Assembly: GCA_964411885.1 (NCBI GenBank)
Contig: CAYPMK010000014.1
Span: forward strand, 1 to 33,088
From: JAKLHL01 sp964411885
GTDB taxonomy: Bacteria > Bdellovibrionota > JAFGOL01
Length of the DNA: 33,088 nucleotides
Reading direction: 5' to 3'
A model generated the notes under the pieces. The model searched no databases. It was not told the DNA's origin and saw nothing but the letters and a program-made list of their open reading frames with translations. How positions within the stretch are numbered: the first letter of the stretch is position 1; every line of letters starts with the position of its first letter. The translations under genes and the position numbers were made by a program. Of the stretch, positions 15,253-23,178 are shown piece by piece.

Positions 15253-16329
15253 ATGAAGATAATAACAATAATAGCGACGACAGTATTTTTAATGTCTTCA
15301 GGAATATTTGCCAACTCACTTGAAGGGGTTTTTAGTTTGTCAGTACAAGATAGCAATTCTAAAGCCATTTCTAGTGGTGCAGGATTTGCTATTTATGATG
15401 AAAACACAAAAAAACCAATGATATTAACCAGCTTTCACCTTGTTAATAGCGTCCTTTTGGGTGCAAACAAAATAAAGATAAATAATGGTGAATACAGTGG
15501 TTCAGAACTTTCTATACTTTTTTATGATGAATTGAACGACATTCTAATCCTTAGCGCTCCAAACAGTTTAAGCTCATTTTTTGATATTTCTGACAACTGT
15601 CAGCAAAAGGTTCTTGTTGCTGCATATCATAAAGATCAATTGTTAGTACTTAATTCTGACGAGATGATCCAAACAAAATTTAGAGATCTAAGAAGACTTC
15701 CTATATATCTTAACAAAGGTTTTAGCGGTGCTCCAGTTCTTAATGAGAATGCAGGTGTTTGCGGAATGGTAGCACTCTCCAGCGAGAGCAATGCTAGTTC
15801 TGTTGTTATAACATCTCAGGCATTAAGAAGAGCTGTTTCTCTTGTTAAAGACGGTGGTTTTAGCATTAAGGACTTAAGGGTGGCAATGGGCCTTGAACAC
15901 GTTGTTGGGACACAAGAAGAATTAAATGAACTTCTTTCTTTAAGACAAGAAGGGATGCAGATAATAGTGAAACTTAATTCAAGAAACATGGCTGATTTTA
16001 TAATAAGAGATGCCAAAGATATAATAATAGAGGCTGTAAATAATGTTAATAGAATTGTTGTATATAACTCAGAGAACATAATGCTCAGAGGTCTTAGTTC
16101 ACAAAGAGTAATGATAGATAGATCAAGGTCTGTTCTTATTTCTTCATCTAAATTCGAGAATGTTCAAAGACCAATATTACTAAGAGACTCACAAGACGTT
16201 CTTATTAGGGCTTGTACTTTTTCTAATATAGACGATCTTGTTATAAGTAAAGCCTCACAGATAGATGCTGAACAGATAGGAAAAGATAACAGCCTATCAT
16301 CCGTCAGAAATGTTATTCGTTCTATATAA
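15253..16329 (+). CDS. Secreted trypsin-like serine protease with C-terminal beta-helix-like repeats
   Basis: I do not recognise a named family for the whole 358-residue protein. Residues 1-20 look like a signal peptide ending SSGIFA. Residues about 25-200 resemble a trypsin/HtrA-type fold: candidate catalytic His62 (LTSFHLVN), Asp96 (LNDILILS) and Ser158 (GFSGAPVLN, a variant of GNSGGPL), with a GVCGMVALSS strand after the serine as in HtrA proteases. Residues about 247-346 form five imperfect 19-22-residue units (for example NRIVVYNSENIMLRG and RPILLRDSQDVLIRA) that look like coils of a right-handed parallel beta helix. No PDZ domain or transmembrane anchor is seen. It is divergent from nifU and followed 124 bp later by a sigma-54 activator. 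Whether it is catalytic is untested. Confidence 0.75.
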   Translation: MKIITIIATTVFLMSSGIFANSLEGVFSLSVQDSNSKAISSGAGFAIYDENTKKPMILTSFHLVNSVLLGANKIKINNGEYSGSELSILFYDELNDILILSAPNSLSSFFDISDNCQQKVLVAAYHKDQLLVLNSDEMIQTKFRDLRRLPIYLNKGFSGAPVLNENAGVCGMVALSSESNASSVVITSQALRRAVSLVKDGGFSIKDLRVAMGLEHVVGTQEELNELLSLRQEGMQIIVKLNSRNMADFIIRDAKDIIIEAVNNVNRIVVYNSENIMLRGLSSQRVMIDRSRSVLISSSKFENVQRPILLRDSQDVLIRACTFSNIDDLVISKASQIDAEQIGKDNSLSSVRNVIRSI

Positions 16330-16346
16330 CTTTTTTCAATAATGTT

Positions 16347-16369
16347 ACAATTAAAATCTTCTCAATTGT
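16347..16369. promoter_or_regulatory. Inverted repeat, possible activator-binding site
   Basis: ACAATT (16347-16352) and AATTGT (16364-16369) are inverted arms 11 bases apart, centred roughly 70 bases before the transcription start predicted from the adjacent sigma-54 promoter. A dyad there could bind the Fis-type helix-turn-helix of the activator encoded next. Arms of six AT-rich bases can arise by chance. Confidence 0.3.
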
Positions 16370-16402
16370 TTAAACTAAAATAAAAACACAAGTTTCATCT
16401 TT

Positions 16403-16418
16403 TGGCACAAGACTTGCT
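16403..16418 (+). promoter_or_regulatory. Sigma-54 (RpoN) -24/-12 promoter
   Basis: TGGCACAAGACTTGCT matches the sigma-54 consensus TGGCAC-N5-TTGCW completely, with the invariant GG (16404-16405) and GC (16416-16417) ten bases apart. It lies in the spacer upstream of a sigma-54 activator gene, on the same strand, with transcription expected near 16428 and the ribosome site at 16442. Confidence 0.85.
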
Positions 16419-16453
16419 GTATGGTTTTTTTATTAAATCACGGAGGGTTGTTT

Positions 16454-17419
16454 ATGAGTATTTCTTTTAAGGTGTTAAAGAATGAGGAAGATCTTTTAAG
16501 GATGAATGTTGAGGGGATAGATGTAGAGATCAAAGGTGTTGTCGCAAAAAGTCCAAGGATGTTAAAGGCGCTTGCTTGGAGCGTTGTATACTCTGCTACA
16601 GCTGATGTTATCTGCCTTTGCGGTGAAAGTGGTACAGGTAAAGAAATGGTGTTTAGGGCTATTAAGCAGGTTAGTGGTAAAGGGAATGCTATATGTGTTA
16701 ATTGTGGGGCAATGACAGAGACCTTACTTGAAAGTGAATTATTTGGTCATAAGAAAGGATCATTTACAGATGCTGTTGCAGAAAGGAAAGGTGCTTTTAT
16801 TGAGGCTGATGACGGTTTCCTTTTTCTTGATGAGATAGGAGAAATGACACCAAGAGGTCAGGCAAAACTTTTAAGGGCCATAGAGTATAAAGAAGTTAAA
16901 CCAGTTGGTAGTGATGTTTCTTTAAAACACAGGGCAAAGGTCATACTTGCCACCAACAGGGATCTTGTTGAGCTTTCTGGCGATGGCAGGTTTAGAAGAG
17001 ATCTCTATTATCGGATAGAGGGATTTAAAATAGAGCTTCCACCATTAAGAGAAAGACCAGAAGATGTAGAAGCTTTATTAAAACATTTTTGTGGTTCTAC
17101 TTATAAATTTTCTAAGGAGGTTTTGCCTAATCTTCTTAAGCATGACTGGCCCGGCAACGTAAGAGAACTTAAAAACGCTGTAGAACGTGCAAAGATAAAT
17201 AGTCTATATGGAGAGAAACAAATAACATGGGATATGTTTGGCATAAGTAAACGTACTTTTAATAATTCTAACAGGCAAACTCTTGAGGATATGGAAAAAA
17301 TATTGGTCGAGGATGCTTTCACAAGATGCGAATTTAATATTTCAAGTACAAGCAGGGCTCTTGGGGTTCCAAGGTCTACCCTTTATAGCAAGCTTAAAAA
17401 ATACGCTTTAATATCATGA
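16454..17419 (+). CDS. Sigma-54-dependent transcriptional activator (AAA+ bacterial enhancer-binding protein), no sensor domain
   Basis: This protein should remodel the RpoN-RNA polymerase closed complex using ATP. The 321-residue protein has a ~35-residue N-terminus with no receiver, GAF, PAS or FHA domain. Its AAA+ core has Walker A GESGTGKE, loop 1 GSFTDA (a variant of GAFTGA), Walker B FLFLDEIGE, sensor I ATNRDL and arginine finger FRRDLYYRI. It ends in a Fis-type helix-turn-helix, SSTSRALGVPRSTLYSKL. I start at the ATG at 16454 because GGAGGG (16442-16447) is 6 bases upstream; an upstream in-frame ATG at 16421 lacks such a site and overlaps the predicted transcription start. A perfect sigma-54 promoter precedes it, suggesting autoregulation or control by another activator. 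Target genes are unknown. Confidence 0.93.
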   Translation: MSISFKVLKNEEDLLRMNVEGIDVEIKGVVAKSPRMLKALAWSVVYSATADVICLCGESGTGKEMVFRAIKQVSGKGNAICVNCGAMTETLLESELFGHKKGSFTDAVAERKGAFIEADDGFLFLDEIGEMTPRGQAKLLRAIEYKEVKPVGSDVSLKHRAKVILATNRDLVELSGDGRFRRDLYYRIEGFKIELPPLRERPEDVEALLKHFCGSTYKFSKEVLPNLLKHDWPGNVRELKNAVERAKINSLYGEKQITWDMFGISKRTFNNSNRQTLEDMEKILVEDAFTRCEFNISSTSRALGVPRSTLYSKLKKYALIS

Positions 17420-17435
17420 TTGTTATCAGGTTTTG

Positions 17436-17464
17436 TTGACTAAAATTTTAGCCGATGATACTAC
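17436..17464 (+). promoter_or_regulatory. Candidate promoter for the atp operon
   Basis: TTGACT (17436-17441) is followed by GATACT at 15 bases (17457-17462) or TACTAC at 17 bases (17459-17464). The start of transcription would fall almost on the ATG at 17474, which also lacks a ribosome site. The -35 box is good but the -10 match is weak, so the operon could instead be read through from the upstream gene. Confidence 0.3.
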
Positions 17465-17473
17465 TTTGTTCCT

Positions 17474-17926
17474 ATGGAACTTATAAACTCTATTTTTGAA
17501 CAACTTGGTATAAACAAGACTTTCTACATACAACTGTTTTTGGTGTCTATTAGCGTTATCATTCTATCAAGATTTGTTTTTAATAGAGTTCTTGAAACAC
17601 TAGTTCTAAGGGATGAAAAAACTCGTTTGGCAAAAAAAGAAGCAGAAGAACTTGTGTTTGAATACGACAGGATAAAAAAGGAATATGATATAAAATGGAA
17701 TGATTATGAAAATAGGGCAAAGCAGATCAGGATTTCAAAAATTGATGAATATAAAAGAAAGGCAGATGCAGATATAAGATCATCAAAAGAAAAGATGAAT
17801 GAACTTCTTGAGCAGAACAGAGCTGTTGTCCAGAAAGAACTGTCTTTAGAGCTGGTTAAACTAAATGGTAATTCAAAAATTTTGATAGACCAAATAAAAG
17901 ATAAGTTATTTAAAGAGGTGGTTTAA
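17474..17926 (+). CDS. atpF: ATP synthase Fo subunit b' (first b-type subunit)
   Basis: The b-type subunits form the peripheral stalk that holds the F1 head against rotation. The 150-residue protein has one N-terminal membrane helix (about 17-37, YIQLFLVSISVIILSRFVF) and then a long charged, mostly helical stalk rich in Lys and Glu (about 45-130). It precedes a second b-type gene, which is the b'/b arrangement common in delta-type proteobacteria, alphaproteobacteria and cyanobacteria. It is the first gene of the operon, 54 bases after the sigma-54 activator gene. No Shine-Dalgarno sequence precedes the ATG. Sequence identity in this family is low, so assignment rests on topology and position. 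Confidence 0.88.
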   Translation: MELINSIFEQLGINKTFYIQLFLVSISVIILSRFVFNRVLETLVLRDEKTRLAKKEAEELVFEYDRIKKEYDIKWNDYENRAKQIRISKIDEYKRKADADIRSSKEKMNELLEQNRAVVQKELSLELVKLNGNSKILIDQIKDKLFKEVV

Positions 17927-17932
17927 AGTTAT

Positions 17933-18430
17933 ATGGCCGAGAGCTTAAGATCTGTTGCATTCTCTAGTGTTAACTTTATATTATTTTTTGGTGCCTTAAT
18001 ATTAATATTGAGGAAACCGCTCAGTAATTTTCTTTCTAAAAGAAAAGAGACTTATATTAGTGATAGCAACAACAGTCAAAAGTTAAGAGAAGAAGCACAA
18101 AAGAGGCTAGAAGACATCAGTTATAAATTTAAAAATATAGAGCAAGATGGACGAGTTTTTCTTCTTAATGCAGAAAAAGAGGGAGTCACTATTGGTGAGA
18201 CTGTTTTTGCCGAAAGCCAAAAACTTTCTTCATCTATAATTAATGAAGGTAAGCAAAGGATACACTCAGAAAGAACGCTTGCATGGAGATTACTTAAAGA
18301 TAATTTTATTACACAACTAATAAGATCAGCAAAAGATGATATCTCTTTATCTATAACCAATAAACAAAGGACTTCGTATATAAATGAAAGTAAAAATATG
18401 TCTGGTGCTAGCAAGGGGTTAGGTAGATGA
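17933..18430 (+). CDS. atpF: ATP synthase Fo subunit b (second b-type subunit)
   Basis: This is the second peripheral-stalk subunit. The 165-residue protein has an N-terminal membrane helix (about 8-26, AFSSVNFILFFGALILILRK) followed by the RKPLSNFLSKRKE segment, typical of b subunits just after the membrane, and then a helical stalk to the end. A ribosome site GAGGTGG lies in the end of the preceding gene. Its stop overlaps the atpH start as ATGA. Together with the preceding gene it would form a b/b' heterodimer. Confidence 0.92.
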   Translation: MAESLRSVAFSSVNFILFFGALILILRKPLSNFLSKRKETYISDSNNSQKLREEAQKRLEDISYKFKNIEQDGRVFLLNAEKEGVTIGETVFAESQKLSSSIINEGKQRIHSERTLAWRLLKDNFITQLIRSAKDDISLSITNKQRTSYINESKNMSGASKGLGR

Positions 18431-18954
18431 AGCGGGGCATATCAAAAATCTCTAGGGTTTATGCAGAAGCACTTTTTAATTCGTGTCGGTCTTCTTTGAT
18501 AGATGATTTCATCAAGGTCATAGAGTATTTGTCGGCTAACGATAGAGAACTTTATGAGGTTCTTGTATCACCCGTGGTGCCGCAGATCAAAAAAATAGAA
18601 CTTACTAACAAAATATTTAATGGATCAGTTAATGAAAAAATGAACAGGTTCTTGCTGCTTGTGGTTGAGAGAAAAAGAATAAAAGATATTTTTGAGATAT
18701 TCTATGCTTATAAAGAAATGGTAAATAGATCTAAGGGTATTGTCGGTGGAGAGTTAAAGATATCAGACGAATATTCTACAGAGGATATTTCTGGTATATT
18801 AGAGGTTGTGTCAAATATAGTCGGCATGAAGACAGAGCTTGATGTTGTTAAGGACAAAGAACTAGTTGCGGGTTTTAGAGGTATGGTTGGAGACAAATTT
18901 GTTGATTATTCTATTTTAGGTCATTTACAGAAAATGGAAACAGAGCTCAAATAA
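18427..18954 (+). CDS. atpH: ATP synthase F1 subunit delta
   Basis: The delta subunit caps the F1 head and joins it to the b stalk. The 175-residue protein starts with ISKISRVYAEALFNSC, the usual N-terminal helix (ArxYAeALf). It ends with the C-terminal signature DKELVAGFRGMVGDKFVDYSI, including the GFR-x-x-(I/V)-G-x-x-x-(I/V)-D pattern. It overlaps the b gene by four bases (ATGA) and lies 15 bases before atpA. Length is normal. Confidence 0.95.
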   Translation: MKRGISKISRVYAEALFNSCRSSLIDDFIKVIEYLSANDRELYEVLVSPVVPQIKKIELTNKIFNGSVNEKMNRFLLLVVERKRIKDIFEIFYAYKEMVNRSKGIVGGELKISDEYSTEDISGILEVVSNIVGMKTELDVVKDKELVAGFRGMVGDKFVDYSILGHLQKMETELK

Positions 18955-18969
18955 ACAAGGAGTTTTTTT

Positions 18970-20481
18970 ATGGAACAACTTAGAGCAGATGAAATAAGCA
19001 GATTGATAAGTGAACAAATAAGCAATTTCTCTAAGTCGATAGAGGTCTCAGAGGCCGGTATCGTTTTAAATGTGGGGGACGGAGTTGCTAAAGTTTATGG
19101 TCTTGATAAAGCAATGACGGGAGAACTTGTTAAATTTGGTGAACACACATATGGGATGATACTCAATCTTGAAGAAGCCAGCGTTGGCGTTGTTATATTT
19201 GGTGAATCAGAACTTGTTAAAGAAGGTGATGTTGTAAAAAGGACAGGCAGAATAATAGAAATACCTGTTGGCGAAGAACTAATGGGTAGAGTTGTAGATC
19301 CACTAGGATTCCCTTTGGACGGAAAAGGAGAGATAAGATCAAAAGAAAAAAGAAGAATAGAAGTTAAAGCACCGGGGATAATATACAGACAGCCAGTTAA
19401 AGAACCACTTCAAACAGGCATTAAGGCAATAGACGCAATGACACCAATAGGTAGAGGGCAAAGAGAGCTAATAATAGGTGATAGAAAAACAGGTAAGACG
19501 GCAATAGCGATAGATACCATAATAAATCAGAAAGGTCAGGATGTTCATTGTATATATGTAGCTATTGGACAGAAACAATCAACAGTAGCCGCTGTTATAG
19601 ATAAATTAAGTACAAGTGGAGCCATGGAGTATACAACAGTTGTAAGTGCTACAGCTTCTCAACCAGCACCGTTACAGTATCTGGCTCCTTATGCTGGTTG
19701 TACTATCGGGGAGTATTTTAGGGATAACGGAAAACACGCGCTTGTTATTTATGACGATCTTACAAAACAAGCACAAGCATATAGACAGCTCTCCTTGTTG
19801 TTAAGAAGGCCTCCGGGTAGAGAAGCTTATCCTGGAGATATTTTTTATTGTCACTCAAGGTTACTCGAGCGTGCTGCAAAAATGAGTAAAGAAAAAGGTG
19901 GTGGAAGTCTTACTGCTCTACCAATAATAGAAACGCAGGCAGGAGATGTTTCTGCGTACATACCGACTAACGTTATATCTATAACTGATGGACAGATCTA
20001 TCTTGAAGCTGATCTTTTTAATTCAGGACAAAAACCAGCAGTTAACGCTGGTATATCTGTATCAAGAGTCGGTGGTAATGCACAAATAAAAGCGATGAAG
20101 CAAGTTGCAGGAATGTTAAGGATAACACTGGCGCAATATAGAGAACTTGCCGCTTTTGCTCAATTTGGTTCTGATCTTGATAAATCCACAAAGAAACAGC
20201 TTGATAGAGGGCAAAGGTTAATGGCTGTATTGAGACAAAAACAATATTCACCAGTCCCTGTAGAAGAACAGGTTGCGGTTATTTATATGGCCAACAGTGG
20301 TTTTGTTGATGATGTGCCAGTTGATCTTATAGAAGAAGTAAGTACTGCATTAATAGACGAATTAAAATTAAAATCACCATCAGTGCTTACAGATTTAAAG
20401 GACAAGAAAGTTCTGAGCGATGATATAAAGACCAAGTTGAATCCAATAATAGAAGACGTGGTAAAAAGATGGCATCGTTAA
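18970..20481 (+). CDS. atpA: ATP synthase F1 subunit alpha
   Basis: Alpha forms the noncatalytic nucleotide-binding positions of the F1 hexamer. The 503-residue protein has the N-terminal crown beta barrel (about 25-95) and the P-loop GDRKTGKT at 170-177. The AYAPLQYLAP-type region appears as PAPLQYLAPYAGCTIGEYF. The family signature is PAVNAGISVSRVGGNAQ (about 355-371), and the helical C-terminus begins near 385. The ribosome site AAGGAGT precedes the ATG. Its last 13 bases overlap atpG. All expected residues are present. Confidence 0.99.
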   Translation: MEQLRADEISRLISEQISNFSKSIEVSEAGIVLNVGDGVAKVYGLDKAMTGELVKFGEHTYGMILNLEEASVGVVIFGESELVKEGDVVKRTGRIIEIPVGEELMGRVVDPLGFPLDGKGEIRSKEKRRIEVKAPGIIYRQPVKEPLQTGIKAIDAMTPIGRGQRELIIGDRKTGKTAIAIDTIINQKGQDVHCIYVAIGQKQSTVAAVIDKLSTSGAMEYTTVVSATASQPAPLQYLAPYAGCTIGEYFRDNGKHALVIYDDLTKQAQAYRQLSLLLRRPPGREAYPGDIFYCHSRLLERAAKMSKEKGGGSLTALPIIETQAGDVSAYIPTNVISITDGQIYLEADLFNSGQKPAVNAGISVSRVGGNAQIKAMKQVAGMLRITLAQYRELAAFAQFGSDLDKSTKKQLDRGQRLMAVLRQKQYSPVPVEEQVAVIYMANSGFVDDVPVDLIEEVSTALIDELKLKSPSVLTDLKDKKVLSDDIKTKLNPIIEDVVKRWHR

Positions 20482-21335
20482 GGGATCTTAGAAAAAGGAT
20501 AAACACAGTAAAGAACACTCGCCAAATAACGAAGGCGATGAAAATGGTGGCTGCTTCAAAACTAAGGAGGAGCCAAGGTTCTTTATTGTCGATAAGGCCT
20601 TATGCTTACAAGATAATATCAATAATGGATTCTCTCAAAAATAAAATAGATATATTCGAACACCCTCTTTTAAGGAGAAGAGATATATCAAAGACAAGAC
20701 TGCTTGTTATATCTTCTGATAGGGGGCTCTGCGGTTCTTATAATTCAAACATTATCAGAACAGCAGAAAGATATATAAAAGAAGCTGGTCTTAATGAAAC
20801 TAATTGTGTGATCGATTTTATTGGTAGGAAAGCATATGAATACTTCAAAAAAAGATACAAAAATATTGGTGACAACTACAGGGTTGAAGCAACGCCCAGC
20901 TATGAAGATGCTTCATATATAAGTGAAAGGCTTATTGAACACTATATGGAGGGTGATTTTGATTCTTTAGTTGTTGTGTATAATGAATTTAAATCAGCAA
21001 TGTCTTATAGCATAAAAATAGACAGGTTATTCCCGATAGTTCCACAAGAGTTGTCTTACAGTAAAGATGAAGACATGTATATTTATGAGCCCGATAAAGA
21101 GAGTATATTAGAGGCGGTCGTCCCAAAATACGTTAAGATAGAAATGTACAGACTGCTTTTAGAAAGCCTTACTAGTGAATATGGCGCAAGAATGACCGCT
21201 ATGGAGAATGCTACGAGGAATTCAGAGGATATAATGAAAAGACTTGTCCTTGCATATAACAGACAAAGACAAGCGGCTATTACGACTGAGCTTAGCGAAA
21301 TAGTTGGTGGTAAAGAAGCATTAGAGTCTATGTGA
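20469..21335 (+). CDS. atpG: ATP synthase F1 subunit gamma
   Basis: Gamma is the central rotating shaft that couples proton flow through the c ring to catalysis. The 288-residue protein starts MASLRDLRKRINTVKNTRQITKAMKMVAASKLR, the conserved N-terminal coiled-coil helix, has the Rossmann-like middle (SSDRGLCGSYN near residues 80-90), and ends with the signature ENATRNSEDIMKRLVLAYNR (about 251-270) and a C-terminal helix. The ATG is inside the end of atpA. Length is normal. Confidence 0.98.
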   Translation: MASLRDLRKRINTVKNTRQITKAMKMVAASKLRRSQGSLLSIRPYAYKIISIMDSLKNKIDIFEHPLLRRRDISKTRLLVISSDRGLCGSYNSNIIRTAERYIKEAGLNETNCVIDFIGRKAYEYFKKRYKNIGDNYRVEATPSYEDASYISERLIEHYMEGDFDSLVVVYNEFKSAMSYSIKIDRLFPIVPQELSYSKDEDMYIYEPDKESILEAVVPKYVKIEMYRLLLESLTSEYGARMTAMENATRNSEDIMKRLVLAYNRQRQAAITTELSEIVGGKEALESM

Positions 21336-21350
21336 TGGAGGTGTTTTGAT

Positions 21351-22790
21351 ATGGTTCAGGCTAAAGAAAATATAGCACATGGTGTTGTCAAACAAGTTAT
21401 TGGTCCAGTTGTGGACGTAGCATTTCCTTCTGGAGCTTTGCCAAAGATATATGGCGCCTTAAAGATAAGCAACCCTGCTATATCAGATAAAGAATGGAAT
21501 CTTACAGTAGAGGTAGCACAACATCTTGGCGACAATATGGTTAGAACCATAGCAATGGATTCTACTGACGGGCTTGTTAGAGGGATGCCTGTTCTTGATA
21601 CGAACGAAGTAATAAAAGTACCAGTTGGGAAAGAAGTTCTTGGAAGAATAATAAATGTAGTTGGTGAACCCGTTGACGAAGTTGGCCCAGTAAAAACAAA
21701 ATCATATTATCCAATACACAGACCGGCACCTTCTTTGCAGGACCAAAATGTTAAAATAGAAGTTTTGAATACAGGCATAAAAGTAATAGATCTTTTAGAG
21801 CCTTATAGGAAAGGTGGCAAGATTGGTCTTTTTGGTGGAGCTGGTGTTGGCAAGACCGTCGTCATAATGGAGCTTATACACAATATTGCTACAGAGCATG
21901 GTGGTTATTCTGTGTTTGCCGGTGTTGGAGAAAGAACAAGAGAAGGGAACGACCTTTGGCTTGAAATGAAAGATTCCGGTGTAATAGAAAAAACAGCGTT
22001 GGTCTACGGTCAGATGAACGAACCACCGGGAGCAAGAGCAAGAGTTGCTTTATCTGCACTCGCTGTAGCTGAATACTTTAGAGAAGAAGAAAAACAAGAT
22101 GTTCTTCTTTTTATAGATAATATATTCCGTTTTACACAAGCAGGTTCAGAGGTTTCTGCTCTTTTAGGTAGGATACCTTCTGCAGTTGGATATCAACCAA
22201 CGCTTGGTACAGAGATGGGAGAATTGCAAGAAAGGATAACTTCCACAAATAATGGATCCATAACATCTATACAAGCTATATATGTTCCTGCAGACGATTA
22301 TACAGATCCTGCACCAGCAACAACATTTGCGCATCTTGATGCTACAACAGAACTTTCAAGAGCGATATCTGAGCTGGGTATATATCCAGCTGTTGATCCA
22401 CTAACGTCTAGTTCTACAATATTGGCTCCTGAATATGTTGGAGAAGAACATTACAACGTAGCTCAGAATGTTAAAAAGATACTTCAGAGATACAAAGACC
22501 TCCAAGACATTATAGCTATTTTAGGTATGGATGAACTTAGTGACGAAGACAAGATCGTGGTTGGAAGAGCAAGAAGGATACAAAGATTCCTTTCTCAGCC
22601 ATTCTTCGTAGCTGAACAATTTACTGGCATAGAAGGTAAGTATGTTCAATTAGAAGATACAATAAGAGGTTTTAAAGAAATATGCGAAGGCAAGCACGAC
22701 GATCTTCCTGAACAAGCTTTTCTTATGGTTGGTACAATAGAAGAGGCTATGAAAAAAGCAGAAAAGATGAAGGAGGAAGGTGTTGCTTAA
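21351..22790 (+). CDS. atpD: ATP synthase F1 subunit beta
   Basis: Beta carries the catalytic sites of ATP synthase. The 479-residue protein has P-loop GGAGVGKT at 162-169, the catalytic glutamate in GERTREGNDLW (about E194), Walker B region DVLLFIDNIFRFTQAGSEVS, and the family signature PAVDPLTSSS (about 345-354). The ATG follows a TGGAGGTG ribosome site. The last bases, which include an AGGAGG ribosome site, overlap the start of atpC. No anomaly is visible. Confidence 0.99.
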   Translation: MVQAKENIAHGVVKQVIGPVVDVAFPSGALPKIYGALKISNPAISDKEWNLTVEVAQHLGDNMVRTIAMDSTDGLVRGMPVLDTNEVIKVPVGKEVLGRIINVVGEPVDEVGPVKTKSYYPIHRPAPSLQDQNVKIEVLNTGIKVIDLLEPYRKGGKIGLFGGAGVGKTVVIMELIHNIATEHGGYSVFAGVGERTREGNDLWLEMKDSGVIEKTALVYGQMNEPPGARARVALSALAVAEYFREEEKQDVLLFIDNIFRFTQAGSEVSALLGRIPSAVGYQPTLGTEMGELQERITSTNNGSITSIQAIYVPADDYTDPAPATTFAHLDATTELSRAISELGIYPAVDPLTSSSTILAPEYVGEEHYNVAQNVKKILQRYKDLQDIIAILGMDELSDEDKIVVGRARRIQRFLSQPFFVAEQFTGIEGKYVQLEDTIRGFKEICEGKHDDLPEQAFLMVGTIEEAMKKAEKMKEEGVA

Positions 22791-23178
22791 ACTTGATCTC
22801 GTTAGTCCATTTGGGCAACTGATAAAAGATCTATTAACAGATAAAGTTACAGTTTCTTCTGTTAAAGGGCAATTGACCATACTGTCGGAACACAGAGAGA
22901 TGTTTGGCTTATTGGACAGAGGGCTTTTGTTTATAGACGGTGTAAATGATAAATATATAGTATATAGTGGTTTTTTACAAATTCTTAAAGACGGTTCTGT
23001 AACTATAGTAGCAGACAATATAAGAAAAACCTCTGAACTTGATGTTAGAGAAATACAAACATCAATAAAAGAGATAGAGCACAGATTAAATAACGAAAGC
23101 TTGGATGACAACGAGTACATAAGGATAAATAGTCAGTATTTAGATAGACTTTGTGAACTTAATGCTTTGGGGCAATAA
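22780..23178 (+). CDS. atpC: ATP synthase F1 subunit epsilon
   Basis: Epsilon rotates with gamma and links F1 to the c ring; its C-terminal helices can inhibit hydrolysis. The 132-residue protein has the N-terminal beta sandwich, with LDLVSPFGQLIKDLLTDKVTV, GQLTILSEHREMFGLL (usual GxxGILPgHaPl region) and a VYSGFLQILKDGSVTIVAD strand pair. A C-terminal helical hairpin follows (about 88-130). The start is either GTG at 22780 or TTG at 22783; AGGAGG at 22771-22776 is 3 and 6 bases away respectively, so TTG has better spacing. It overlaps atpD by 11 bases and queE, on the other strand, by 20. Confidence 0.93.
   Translation: MLLKLDLVSPFGQLIKDLLTDKVTVSSVKGQLTILSEHREMFGLLDRGLLFIDGVNDKYIVYSGFLQILKDGSVTIVADNIRKTSELDVREIQTSIKEIEHRLNNESLDDNEYIRINSQYLDRLCELNALGQ

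Noticed and set aside
16421..16453. Upstream in-frame ATG as the start of the sigma-54 activator
   Set aside because: It would overlap the predicted transcription start, lacks a ribosome site, and adds residues without family similarity; GGAGGG supports 16454.
22650..23120. 156-codon minus-strand open frame opposite atpC
   Set aside because: It lies antisense to the atpD end and most of atpC, both certain genes, and has no ribosome site or family features.
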